This document shows, in pieces, positions 1-6,220 of a stretch of DNA of 7,109 bases (positions within the stretch are counted from its first letter, which is position 1; each line of letters begins with the position of its first letter). Where the stretch lies: positions 1-7,109 of the forward strand of contig JAHZKM010000046.1 of assembly GCA_022600395.1 (NCBI GenBank). The letters are read 5' to 3'. The DNA comes from Pseudomonadota bacterium (GTDB taxonomy: Bacteria > Pseudomonadota > Gammaproteobacteria > PS1 > Pseudothioglobaceae). Made by a program: the position numbers and the translations under genes. A model generated the notes under the pieces. The model was not told the DNA's origin and did not search any database. It saw only the letters and a list, made by a program, of their open reading frames with translations.

Positions 1-44
1 GCGCGACATAAGTCGGTCTTTAAATAATTAAGTATTGTCTAACA

Positions 45-458
45 TTAATTTGCAATATAAATAGCTGTACCCGAAATTGTTTGCTTTGTAGATTGGGTGT
101 TGACAAAGAATCCACCGCCATAACCGTTAGAAATAAACGTTATGCCGCCATTTACAACTTCGCCTGTATTTTGCAAGATAATTCCATTGGCACCAACCTT
201 GGCAGCTTGTTTCTTTATCTCTTCTAGTGCCAAGTCAAGGTTATGTTGTTCTCCAAAGCCCATTTCAGAAGAGGATTTTACAATGCCAACCACATCATAA
301 TTAGATGGTTCTGAGTGATAAATACTAACCATTTCAAAACTTATCGCATCTCTTTTCAAGCCTGTCACTAATGAAGAACCAGTGGCACAACTACTCAAAT
401 ATACAACGGTTAACGCCATAGTTAAAATTTTTAACAAAAGTTTTCTTTGTTCTTTCAT
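45..458 (-). CDS. Small predicted lipoprotein, possibly RcsF/YbjQ-like
   Basis: The product is 137 residues and I do not recognise a named family. It opens with a basic stretch (KEQRK), then a hydrophobic segment of about residues 7-21 ending in a lipobox LSSC, so Cys24 should be lipidated after signal peptidase II cleavage. The +2 residue is Ala rather than Asp, which by the E. coli rule points to the outer membrane. The mature part has a VVGIVKSSS strand, then an amphipathic stretch with ALEEIKKQAAKVGANGII, then a Gly/Asn-rich tail. The pattern of a strand followed by a helix ending in 'A..lGAN.ii' resembles the small alpha/beta cores of RcsF- and YbjQ-type proteins; this is inference from pattern only. 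The start is fixed by a TAA codon immediately upstream in frame, although no clear Shine-Dalgarno precedes it. The gene runs divergently from adk. Envelope location is fairly sure, function unknown. Confidence 0.75.
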   Translation of the reverse strand: MKEQRKLLLKILTMALTVVYLSSCATGSSLVTGLKRDAISFEMVSIYHSEPSNYDVVGIVKSSSEMGFGEQHNLDLALEEIKKQAAKVGANGIILQNTGEVVNGGITFISNGYGGGFFVNTQSTKQTISGTAIYIAN

Positions 459-489
459 TTACGGCCCAGAACATGTTTTTAATTTCATA

Positions 490-517
490 ATTATACATCG
501 TCTTGATAATTGGGAAA
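490..517 (-). promoter_or_regulatory. Candidate promoter for the lipoprotein gene
   Basis: On the minus strand a perfect TATAAT lies at 495-490. A weak -35 match (TTTCCC, 3 of 6) lies at 517-512 with 16 bases between them. Transcription would begin near 483 and leave a leader of about 25 bases before the start codon at 458. The -10 is good but the -35 is poor, and a chance TATAAT is not rare in DNA this AT-rich. Confidence 0.4.
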
Positions 518-727
518 TATGGAAAAAGACAATTTATAGTTCATAAGTAAAGACTCTTTGTACGTGGCTCGATGAAACACATGAACTATTTAATAAATGA
601 ACGAAAAACCCATTTTTTCTAACGTAAATAATGCTTTTTTTCCTAAAAAAGATATTTTTAACTCTAAAAATTAAAAAAAATCAGAAATTTCACAAACGGA
701 CTCTTAAAGGTTAAAAATAAACGCTAT

Positions 728-755
728 TTTACTATTCGCAAGTTTATGATATAAT
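728..755 (+). promoter_or_regulatory. Promoter of adk
   Basis: TTTACT (728-733, 4 of 6 to the sigma-70 -35 consensus) and a perfect TATAAT (750-755) are separated by 16 bases. Transcription would start near 762, giving an untranslated leader of about 68 bases before the adk ATG at 830. The in-frame TTG at 758 falls between the -10 element and the expected start of the transcript, so it cannot be the translation start if this promoter is used. Confidence 0.6.
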
Positions 756-818
756 TTTTGCTCAATTTTGACCTCAAAACATTAAAAAATGGGGCTAAAT
801 TTTTTATTAACTATTCCC

Positions 819-823
819 AAGGA
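819..823 (+). promoter_or_regulatory. Ribosome binding site fixing the adk start
   Basis: AAGGA lies six bases before ATG 830. No comparable site precedes the upstream in-frame TTG at 758, so this site decides in favour of ATG 830. Confidence 0.75.
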
Positions 824-829
824 AACATT

Positions 830-1468
830 ATGAAATTAATTCTTTTAGGTGCGCCAGGCGCCGGCAAAGGTACTGTTGCAAAATTACTAACTAAAATTGA
901 CGGTTCAGTGCAAATCTCTACAGGCGATATTTTACGTGGTGCAGTAGCAGCAGGTACAGAGTTAGGCAAACAAGCACAAGCGGCCATGAATGCCGGCGAC
1001 TTAGTTTCTGATGATTTAATTATGGGCATTATGGAAGAGCGCCTTAAAGAAGATGATTGTAAGTCTGGCTATTTATTAGACGGTTTTCCACGCACAATTC
1101 CACAAGCAGAAGCATTAAAAGCGCTACTTGAGAAAATGGGTGAAAAACTTGATGCTGCGGTAGAAATCGATGTGCCACGTGATGTGATACTTGATCGCTT
1201 AACAACACGTCGTACTTGTGAAAGCTGTGGCGCAATTTACAACACTAAGTCTAATCCAACTAAAGTTGAAGGCGTTTGTGACAAATGTGGTGGTGCGGCC
1301 GTTCAGCGTGAAGATGAAACTGAAGAAGCTATTAGCAATCGTTTAAATGTATACAACGATCAAACCGCGCCTTTAGTAGGTTTTTACAAAGAAGAAGGGC
1401 TGTTGCTATCTGTTGATGCCACATCTTCTGATGCAGTGATTGATGCAATTCAAGCTAAAATTGGCTAA
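830..1468 (+). CDS. adk: Adenylate kinase, zinc-type LID
   Basis: This 212-residue cytoplasmic enzyme converts ATP plus AMP to two ADP and keeps the adenylate pool in balance; the E. coli enzyme has 214 residues. Visible motifs are the P-loop GAPGAGKGT at residues 7-15, the AMP-binding STGDILR segment near 30-36, and the DGFPRT motif near residues 84-89. The LID domain has four cysteines at 130, 133, 150 and 153 (CxxC-X16-CxxC). This is the layout and numbering of the structural zinc site in Bacillus stearothermophilus Adk, whereas E. coli has no such cysteines. The start at ATG 830 is chosen because the protein begins at the usual MKLILLG position, a good AAGGA lies just upstream, and the promoter sits downstream of any longer start. 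The gene appears monocistronic, with its own promoter and terminator. Identity is certain; metal binding is inferred from the cysteines. Confidence 0.97.
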   Translation: MKLILLGAPGAGKGTVAKLLTKIDGSVQISTGDILRGAVAAGTELGKQAQAAMNAGDLVSDDLIMGIMEERLKEDDCKSGYLLDGFPRTIPQAEALKALLEKMGEKLDAAVEIDVPRDVILDRLTTRRTCESCGAIYNTKSNPTKVEGVCDKCGGAAVQREDETEEAISNRLNVYNDQTAPLVGFYKEEGLLLSVDATSSDAVIDAIQAKIG

Positions 1469-1475
1469 AAGATTG

Positions 1476-1500
1476 GGTCTGTCTATTCGCTAAACAGACC
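1476..1500 (+). other. Hairpin just after adk
   Basis: GGTCTGT (1476-1482) pairs perfectly with ACAGACC (1494-1500) around an 11-base loop, starting eight bases after the adk stop. No T tract follows, so on its own it is not an intrinsic terminator. It may protect the 3' end of the adk message or simply precede the real terminator 15 bases further on. Confidence 0.5.
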
Positions 1501-1514
1501 TTATGTCAAGCAGA

Positions 1515-1550
1515 AACCTCTAGCTGTTTTTAAATAGTTAGGGGTTTTTT
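1515..1550 (+). terminator. Rho-independent terminator of adk
   Basis: AACCTCTAGCT (1515-1525) pairs with AGTTAGGGGTT (1536-1546) over 11 positions, including two G-U pairs, around a 10-base loop. A run of six T follows at 1545-1550. It lies after adk and before the dsbD promoter, so it should separate the two transcription units. Confidence 0.85.
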
Positions 1551-1580
1551 ATGGACCAAATCTAACGAATAATAATGGGT

Positions 1581-1609
1581 TTGCTTTGACATTATTTATA
1601 GTTTATAAT
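1581..1609 (+). promoter_or_regulatory. Promoter of dsbD
   Basis: TTGCTT (1581-1586) and a perfect TATAAT (1604-1609) are spaced by 17 bases, which gives a transcript start near 1616 and a short leader of about 20 bases. An exact TTGACA also occurs at 1586-1591, but only 12 bases from this -10, which is too close for it to serve as the matching -35. The in-frame TTG at 1586 is part of this promoter region and is not a start codon. Confidence 0.6.
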
Positions 1610-1625
1610 TCACCTATATATCTTG

Positions 1626-1630
1626 AGGAG
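1626..1630 (+). promoter_or_regulatory. Ribosome binding site fixing the dsbD start
   Basis: AGGAG lies six bases before ATG 1637, immediately ahead of a good signal peptide. This rules out the longer reading from TTG 1586. Confidence 0.8.
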
Positions 1631-1636
1631 AAATTC

Positions 1637-3868
1637 ATGAATCGCTTTTTATTGCCATTTTTTTTGCTGGTTTTTTCTACTTTTTTGCAAGCACAAGAAG
1701 AGCTATTGCCGGCTGACAAAGCCTTTGCCTTTAAGGCCAATGTGGTTAATAATGAGATTGTTCTAGATTGGAATGTGGCTGAAGGCTACTATCTTTATAA
1801 AGAAAAGATCAAAATATCAAGTGATTTTTCTTCGCAATTAGGCGTTGCTAAATTTCCGCCAGCCAAAATTAAAAACGACGAATTTTTTGGAAAAGTTGGG
1901 GTTTATAGAAAATCTGTCAAGGTTAAAATCCCGGTACTAGAAGGTGAGACTGACTCTTTATTACTAAATGTCACTTTTCAAGGTTGTGCCGATTTAGGTG
2001 TTTGTTACCCACCTATTACCAAAACTGTTGCATTAGACATTAGCGCTTTGAAAAAGCCTTCTTTAGTCGACAATGCCTTTAACATGTTTTCTCAGGCAAA
2101 GCAAAGCGCTCAGTCTGTAGTTGATAAAATCAAGCCAATTTCTGACGAGCCTTTACCTGCTGACGAAGCCTTTGCTTTAACAGTTGATGCGATTAATGCT
2201 AATACACTCGTCGCCTCATGGGACGTTCACCCAGAATACTACTTATATCATGACAAATTCTTTGTTGATGTTAAGGGTGCAGAATTTGACACAATTAACT
2301 TCCCCAAAGGAGAAATAAAAGACGATCCTTTGTTTGGTAAGGTGCAAATTCATAAAGGTAAGTTAGAAGTTACATTGCCACTTAAAAATATTCAAACTCA
2401 GAATATTAGTTTTACCGTTCGCTATCAGGGTTGTTGGACAGGTGGAATTTGCTATCCGCCACAAGAAAAAATTCTTAATCTAACTCTGCCTGTACAAGAC
2501 GAAACGACGACTATTGTTAGCGCTCAATCCTCTAATCCGGCACCTACAGCAGTTGCCGAAGCTCCTGTTTCGCTGAACGAAACAGACAAAATTGCCGCAC
2601 GATTACAACAAGATAACATTTTCTGGGTCTTACTCAGCTTCTTTGGTTTTGGCTTGTTATTATCGTTAACACCTTGTGTATTCCCAATGATTCCAATTTT
2701 ATCAGGCATTATTGTAGGGCAAAAAGGCGAGGTAACAACCCGTAAAGCTCTCATTATGTCGATTGTATTTGTTTTAGCCATGAGTGTGACATATTCTATC
2801 GCTGGCGTTCTGGCCGGTTATTTTGGCGAAAATCTGCAAGTTTTATTTCAAACGCCTTGGGTACTTGTTGTCTTTAGTTTAGTTTTTGTTGCTCTCGCTT
2901 TCTCCATGTTTGGCTATTTTGAAATTCAACTGCCGGCCGGCCTACAAGCAAAAATTGCAAACATGAGCAACAAACAAGAAGGTGGCCATCTAATTGGTGT
3001 GGCGGTTATGGGATTTTTATCAGCATTAATTGTTGGCCCATGTGTTGCGCCACCTTTGGCAGGCGCCCTAATTTACATTGGCCAAACTGGTGACGCTTTA
3101 CTAGGTGGATTATCTCTATTTGTAATGAGTTTAGGTATGGGTGCACCGCTCATTTTAATTGGTGCGGGTGTATCGAAGCTGCCTCGAGCAGGGGGCTGGA
3201 TGGATAACGTTAAATATATCTTTGGCATTTTAATGTTGGCTGTTGCTATTTGGCTACTTGAACGAATTATTCCTTCAATCGCATCACTAGCACTTTGGGC
3301 GGCAATCTTTACTATTTCGCCAATTGCAATGGGTGTGCTTAACAAACTGACTGATACGCCAAGCGCTTGGGCTCGCATCTTTAAAGCAATTGGCTTGGTG
3401 ATTATGTTCTACGGTATCTTACTTTGGGGCTTGGTAGCTCGTGGAGGTGGTGACATGCTGGCACCGCTAGCTGGCTGGGGTGGCTCTAGTACCCAAACAG
3501 AACAAGTGCATATTCAATTTGAAAAAATTAAAAGTGTTGGCGATCTTGATCAAGTTTTAGCAAGATCACAAAAAAGCGACCAAATCGTTATGCTAGATTT
3601 TTATGCGGACTGGTGCGTCTCTTGTAAGGAATTAGAGCGTTTTGTATTTAGCAATAAAGACGTTGTAGAAAATATGAAAGATGTCATTTCCATCCAAGCA
3701 GATGTGACCAAAAATGATGCCCTTGATAAGGCCTTAATGGCCAAATTTAATATCATTGGCCCGCCTGGAATTTTGTTCTTTAAGCAGGGATTAGAGCAAC
3801 GTCCTCAACGTATTATTGGAGAAATCAACGCTCAAGGGTTCTTGGCGCGTTTAAATCAAATAAAGTAA
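1637..3868 (+). CDS. dsbD: Thiol:disulfide interchange protein DsbD with two nDsbD domains
   Basis: This inner-membrane protein passes electrons from cytoplasmic thioredoxin to periplasmic thiol proteins such as DsbC and the cytochrome c maturation thiol proteins. It is 743 residues, against roughly 565 in E. coli. A signal peptide (residues 1-19, cleavage after LQA) is followed by a first nDsbD domain with Cys117 and Cys123 (GCADLGVCYPP). A second, related domain follows with Cys266 and Cys272 (GCWTGGICYPP). About eight membrane segments span residues 330-625. They carry Cys347 (TPCVFPM) and Cys469 (GPCVAPP), 122 residues apart as in the E. coli protein. A C-terminal periplasmic thioredoxin-like domain has WCVSC (Cys660, Cys663) and a cis-Pro region GPPGILFF. 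All three redox pairs are intact. The extra N-terminal domain explains the added length. In Pseudomonas the homologue (dipZ) also lies directly before aroQ. Identity is sure; the role of the second domain is not known from sequence. Confidence 0.97.
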   Translation: MNRFLLPFFLLVFSTFLQAQEELLPADKAFAFKANVVNNEIVLDWNVAEGYYLYKEKIKISSDFSSQLGVAKFPPAKIKNDEFFGKVGVYRKSVKVKIPVLEGETDSLLLNVTFQGCADLGVCYPPITKTVALDISALKKPSLVDNAFNMFSQAKQSAQSVVDKIKPISDEPLPADEAFALTVDAINANTLVASWDVHPEYYLYHDKFFVDVKGAEFDTINFPKGEIKDDPLFGKVQIHKGKLEVTLPLKNIQTQNISFTVRYQGCWTGGICYPPQEKILNLTLPVQDETTTIVSAQSSNPAPTAVAEAPVSLNETDKIAARLQQDNIFWVLLSFFGFGLLLSLTPCVFPMIPILSGIIVGQKGEVTTRKALIMSIVFVLAMSVTYSIAGVLAGYFGENLQVLFQTPWVLVVFSLVFVALAFSMFGYFEIQLPAGLQAKIANMSNKQEGGHLIGVAVMGFLSALIVGPCVAPPLAGALIYIGQTGDALLGGLSLFVMSLGMGAPLILIGAGVSKLPRAGGWMDNVKYIFGILMLAVAIWLLERIIPSIASLALWAAIFTISPIAMGVLNKLTDTPSAWARIFKAIGLVIMFYGILLWGLVARGGGDMLAPLAGWGGSSTQTEQVHIQFEKIKSVGDLDQVLARSQKSDQIVMLDFYADWCVSCKELERFVFSNKDVVENMKDVISIQADVTKNDALDKALMAKFNIIGPPGILFFKQGLEQRPQRIIGEINAQGFLARLNQIK

Positions 3869-3895
3869 GCGCTTAGTCGCTAAAAGTCATTCAAA

Positions 3896-3905
3896 GATAG
3901 CTATC
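3896..3905. repeat. Short palindrome upstream of aroQ
   Basis: GATAGCTATC is a perfect 10-base palindrome in the 90-base gap between dsbD and aroQ, about 15 bases upstream of a candidate extended -10. A second perfect palindrome, TAAGCGCTTA (3866-3875), overlaps the dsbD stop codon. Neither is followed by a T tract, so they are not terminators. An operator role is possible but unsupported. Confidence 0.3.
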
Positions 3906-3919
3906 GTTCATGATGTTGG

Positions 3920-3928
3920 TGGTAAAAT
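3920..3928 (+). promoter_or_regulatory. Candidate extended -10 promoter for aroQ-accB-accC-argC
   Basis: TGGTAAAAT matches the TGn-TATAAT extended -10 form with one mismatch in the hexamer, but no good -35 lies 16-18 bases upstream. Transcription would start near 3935, about 24 bases before the aroQ ATG. No terminator separates dsbD from aroQ, so readthrough from the dsbD promoter is an equally good explanation for expression of the operon. Confidence 0.35.
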
Positions 3929-3958
3929 CAGCTTTATTTGAAACTCGTAATTGATGTT

Positions 3959-4402
3959 ATGGACATTCTATTGCTAAATGGCCCAAATCTAAATATGCTT
4001 GGTACGCGCGAGCCAGATCAGTATGGCTCGCAAACACTAGATGATATCGTTCAACACCTAGCCCAGCTCGCAACTGATGCGAATCTGAGTCTAGATCATC
4101 ACCAAGATAATTCTGAAGTAGGCCTAATTGACAAAATCCATGCAGCCAGAAGTAACGGCACACAATACATTATTATTAATCCAGCGGCCTTTACACATAC
4201 ATCAGTAGCATTACGCGATGCTCTGTTAGCTGTGGATATCAAATTCACCGAAATTCACTTATCAAACGTTTATAAGCGTGAGGACTTTCGTAAAAAATCT
4301 TATTTTTCAGATATTGCACAAGGTGTTATTTCTGGCTTTGGCGCACAAGGCTACGAATTTGCAATGAATGCAGCAATCAAACATATTAAATCAAAGGGGT
4401 AG
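3959..4402 (+). CDS. aroQ: Type II 3-dehydroquinate dehydratase
   Basis: This cytoplasmic enzyme of the shikimate pathway removes water from 3-dehydroquinate to give 3-dehydroshikimate. It is 147 residues, the usual size for the dodecameric type II family. Family motifs are clear: [13 protein letters not shown] near the N-terminus, with Arg17 and catalytic Tyr22 in the flexible loop. NPAAFTHTS follows with His80, then [10 protein letters not shown] with His100, and [13 protein letters not shown]. The start at ATG 3959 gives the family's standard [10 protein letters not shown] opening; an in-frame TTG at 3938 would add seven unlikely residues. No good Shine-Dalgarno precedes either start, which is unusual for the genes here. 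The gene ends three bases before accB, whose ribosome binding site lies inside the aroQ 3' end, so the two are surely co-transcribed. The same order occurs in Pseudomonas. Confidence 0.95.
   Translation: MDILLLNGPNLNMLGTREPDQYGSQTLDDIVQHLAQLATDANLSLDHHQDNSEVGLIDKIHAARSNGTQYIIINPAAFTHTSVALRDALLAVDIKFTEIHLSNVYKREDFRKKSYFSDIAQGVISGFGAQGYEFAMNAAIKHIKSKG
4394..4399 (+). promoter_or_regulatory. Ribosome binding site of accB
   Basis: AAGGGG lies inside the last codons of aroQ, six bases before the accB ATG, so translation of the two genes may be linked. Confidence 0.65.
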
Positions 4403-4405
4403 AAA

Positions 4406-4846
4406 ATGGATATTCGTAAAGTTAAAAAATTAATGGAATTGCTGGAGCAGTCTGGCATGGCTGAAATTGAAATTCATGAAGGTGAAGAATCTGTTCGAAT
4501 CTCTCGCTATGGTGATGCGCCTGTTGCAGCGCCGATGGCAATAGCTGCGCCTGTTGCTCCAATTGCTGCAGTTGATAACTCTACAATAGCCGAGCCTATT
4601 AAGACAGCAGATGGCCATCCTATTACTTCGCCAATGGTAGGAACGTTTTATAGTGCTGCTTCGCCAACATCAGATGCATTCGTTTCTATTGGTCAGCATG
4701 TTAACCAAGGTGATACCATTTGTATTGTTGAGGCTATGAAAATCATGAACCAAATTGAGGCTGATCAGTCAGGAACGGTTACTCAAATATTATGCCAAGA
4801 TGGCGACGCCGTAGAATTTGGACAAACTTTAGTTGTGATTAAATGA
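4406..4846 (+). CDS. accB: Biotin carboxyl carrier protein of acetyl-CoA carboxylase
   Basis: AccB carries the biotin that AccC carboxylates and that the AccA/AccD transferase then uses to make malonyl-CoA for fatty acid synthesis. At 146 residues it is slightly shorter than the E. coli protein (156). The N-terminal segment ([20 protein letters not shown]) matches the family. An Ala/Pro-rich linker occupies about residues 38-62. The biotinyl domain holds EAMKIMN with the biotin-accepting Lys112. The 'thumb' loop typical of acetyl-CoA carboxylase carriers is present as the ASPTSDAF segment, which separates it from other lipoyl/biotinyl proteins. The coding sequence overlaps accC by four bases (ATGA), which suits translational coupling and a fixed ratio of the two partners. 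No biotin ligase gene is present in the window. Confidence 0.96.
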   Translation: MDIRKVKKLMELLEQSGMAEIEIHEGEESVRISRYGDAPVAAPMAIAAPVAPIAAVDNSTIAEPIKTADGHPITSPMVGTFYSAASPTSDAFVSIGQHVNQGDTICIVEAMKIMNQIEADQSGTVTQILCQDGDAVEFGQTLVVIK

Positions 4847-6204
4847 TTGCAATGAATAAAATTCAAAAAGTTCTTATTGCAAATCGTGGCGAAATCGCCC
4901 TTAGAATTTTGCGCGCCTGTAAAGAGCTTGGCATTCAAACTGTCGCTGTTTATTCTACAGCAGACAAAGACCTCAAGCATGTTCGTCTAGCCGATGAGGC
5001 TGTTTGTATTGGCCCTCACCCTTCATCCGAAAGCTACTTAAACATTCCTGCGCTCATTGCTGCTGCAGAAGTAACCCATGCAGATGCTATACACCCAGGC
5101 TATGGCTTTTTATCAGAAAGCGCTGATTTTGCACAACGCGTTGAAGAAAGTGGCTTTATTTTTATTGGTCCAAGAGCAGACAATATTCGTGTTATGGGTG
5201 ACAAAGTTGCCGCTATTGAAGCCATGCAAGCATCAGGCGTACCTTGTGTGCCTGGCTCTGATGGCGGATTAGACGATAATCCAATTAAAAATATGGAAAT
5301 TGCGAGAAATATTGGCTTGCCAATTATTATCAAAGCCTCTGGTGGTGGTGGTGGCCGAGGCATGCAAGTGGTGGAAAAAGAATCTGACTTACTAGCCTCA
5401 ATTGAACTTGCCAAATCTGAAGGATTAAGTTTCTTTGGCAATCCAGAAGTTTATATGGAAAAATTCTTAACCACGCCTCGCCATATTGAAATTCAAATCC
5501 TTGCAGATGAGCATGGCAATGCTGTGCATTTAGGAGAGCGTGATTGCTCTATGCAGCGCCGCCATCAAAAAGTTGTTGAAGAAGCGCCAGCACCTGGTAT
5601 CACCCCTGATTTGCGCAATAAAATTGGTTCGATTTGTGCTAAAGCCTGTCAAGCTATCAACTATCGTGGCGTCGGCACATTTGAGTTTTTATTTGAAAAT
5701 AATGAGTTTTATTTCATTGAAATGAATACTCGTGTACAGGTTGAACATCCAGTAACTGAGATGATTACCGGTATTGATATTGTACGTGAACAAATTCTCA
5801 TTGCTGATGGGCAAAAATTGTCTTTTGCACAAGATGATGTCATCATTAAAGGCTTTGCTATTGAGTGTCGTATCAATGCTGAAGACCCGAATAACTTTAT
5901 GCCTTCTCCTGGAAAAATTACTCAATATCATGTTGCCGGTGGCCTAGGTGTTCGTGTTGATTCGCATGTTTATAATGGCTATACAGTGCCACCGCATTAC
6001 GACTCAATGATTAGCAAGCTAATCACTTTTTCAGACACGCGCGCAGGAGCTATTGTTAAAATGAAAAATGCATTAGATGAAATGGTGATTGATGGCATTA
6101 AAACCAATATCCCGCTTCAAAGAAGAATCATGGAAGACAGTGTTTTTCAAAAAGGTGGTATGAATATTCACTATCTTGAAAAAATGCTTGGAGAACAACA
6201 CTAA
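4843..6204 (+). CDS. accC: Biotin carboxylase subunit of acetyl-CoA carboxylase
   Basis: AccC is a cytoplasmic ATP-grasp enzyme that uses ATP and bicarbonate to carboxylate biotin on AccB. It is 453 residues from this start, or 450 from ATG 4852; E. coli AccC has 449. Order of motifs: the N-terminal [20 protein letters not shown]; the glycine-rich ATP lid [12 protein letters not shown]; the RHIEIQI strand; [16 protein letters not shown], holding a bicarbonate/ATP-site Lys; and [14 protein letters not shown] with the catalytic Arg (residue 297 here, E. coli 292). All key residues are kept. I chose 4843 because it overlaps the accB stop as ATGA, a classic coupling arrangement. However, 4852 gives a length closer to the family, and neither has a good Shine-Dalgarno. 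No terminator follows, and argC begins 16 bases after the stop. Confidence 0.96.
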   Translation: MIAMNKIQKVLIANRGEIALRILRACKELGIQTVAVYSTADKDLKHVRLADEAVCIGPHPSSESYLNIPALIAAAEVTHADAIHPGYGFLSESADFAQRVEESGFIFIGPRADNIRVMGDKVAAIEAMQASGVPCVPGSDGGLDDNPIKNMEIARNIGLPIIIKASGGGGGRGMQVVEKESDLLASIELAKSEGLSFFGNPEVYMEKFLTTPRHIEIQILADEHGNAVHLGERDCSMQRRHQKVVEEAPAPGITPDLRNKIGSICAKACQAINYRGVGTFEFLFENNEFYFIEMNTRVQVEHPVTEMITGIDIVREQILIADGQKLSFAQDDVIIKGFAIECRINAEDPNNFMPSPGKITQYHVAGGLGVRVDSHVYNGYTVPPHYDSMISKLITFSDTRAGAIVKMKNALDEMVIDGIKTNIPLQRRIMEDSVFQKGGMNIHYLEKMLGEQH

Positions 6205-6207
6205 GGA
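6203..6207 (+). promoter_or_regulatory. Likely ribosome binding site of argC
   Basis: AAGGA overlaps the accC stop codon. It is 13 bases from ATG 6221, longer than the usual 5-9. No better purine-rich site or alternative start exists in between, as a TAA at 6212 blocks any longer frame, so argC may be translated less efficiently than its neighbours. Confidence 0.45.
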
Positions 6208-6220
6208 TTTATAAATAATT

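Larger units (their letters stand above)
459..829. other. AT-rich divergent intergenic region (371 bases)
   Basis: No gene is supported here. The region separates the minus-strand lipoprotein gene from adk and carries a candidate promoter for each. The middle, about 600-720, is extremely AT-rich with several A and T runs. It includes a near-pure A/T inverted repeat, CTTTTTT at 634-640 pairing with AAAAAAG at 645-651 around a four-base loop. Such a stem has only one G-C pair and no following T tract, so it is not a convincing terminator; it may just be curved DNA between promoters. I see no tRNA, riboswitch or operator. Confidence 0.6.

Noticed and set aside
4..15. CGAC-ATAA-GTCG hairpin as a terminator for the minus-strand lipoprotein gene
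   Set aside because: The stem is only four base pairs and no T run follows it on the minus strand within the window.
572..622. A 16-codon frame on the plus strand (starting MKHMNYL) in the divergent intergenic region
   Set aside because: It is very short, has no ribosome binding site, and lies in AT-rich DNA where such frames arise by chance.
634..651. CTTTTTT/AAAAAAG inverted repeat as a terminator
   Set aside because: The stem has one G-C pair and no T tract follows it. The genes on either side point away from this region, so nothing needs terminating here.
552..705. Direct repeat GACTCTT at 552-558 and 699-705
   Set aside because: Seven bases repeated once within about 150 bases of biased sequence is expected by chance, and there is no link to a promoter element.
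1586..1609. TTGACA at 1586 paired with TATAAT at 1604 as the dsbD promoter
   Set aside because: The spacing is only 12 bases; the pairing of TTGCTT at 1581 with 17 bases is more likely.
5100..5441. Long open frame antisense to accC, and similar antisense frames across adk, dsbD, aroQ and accB
   Set aside because: They lie opposite strongly conserved coding sequence, show low-complexity or unfamiliar protein sequence and have no ribosome sites, so they are by-products of the real genes.
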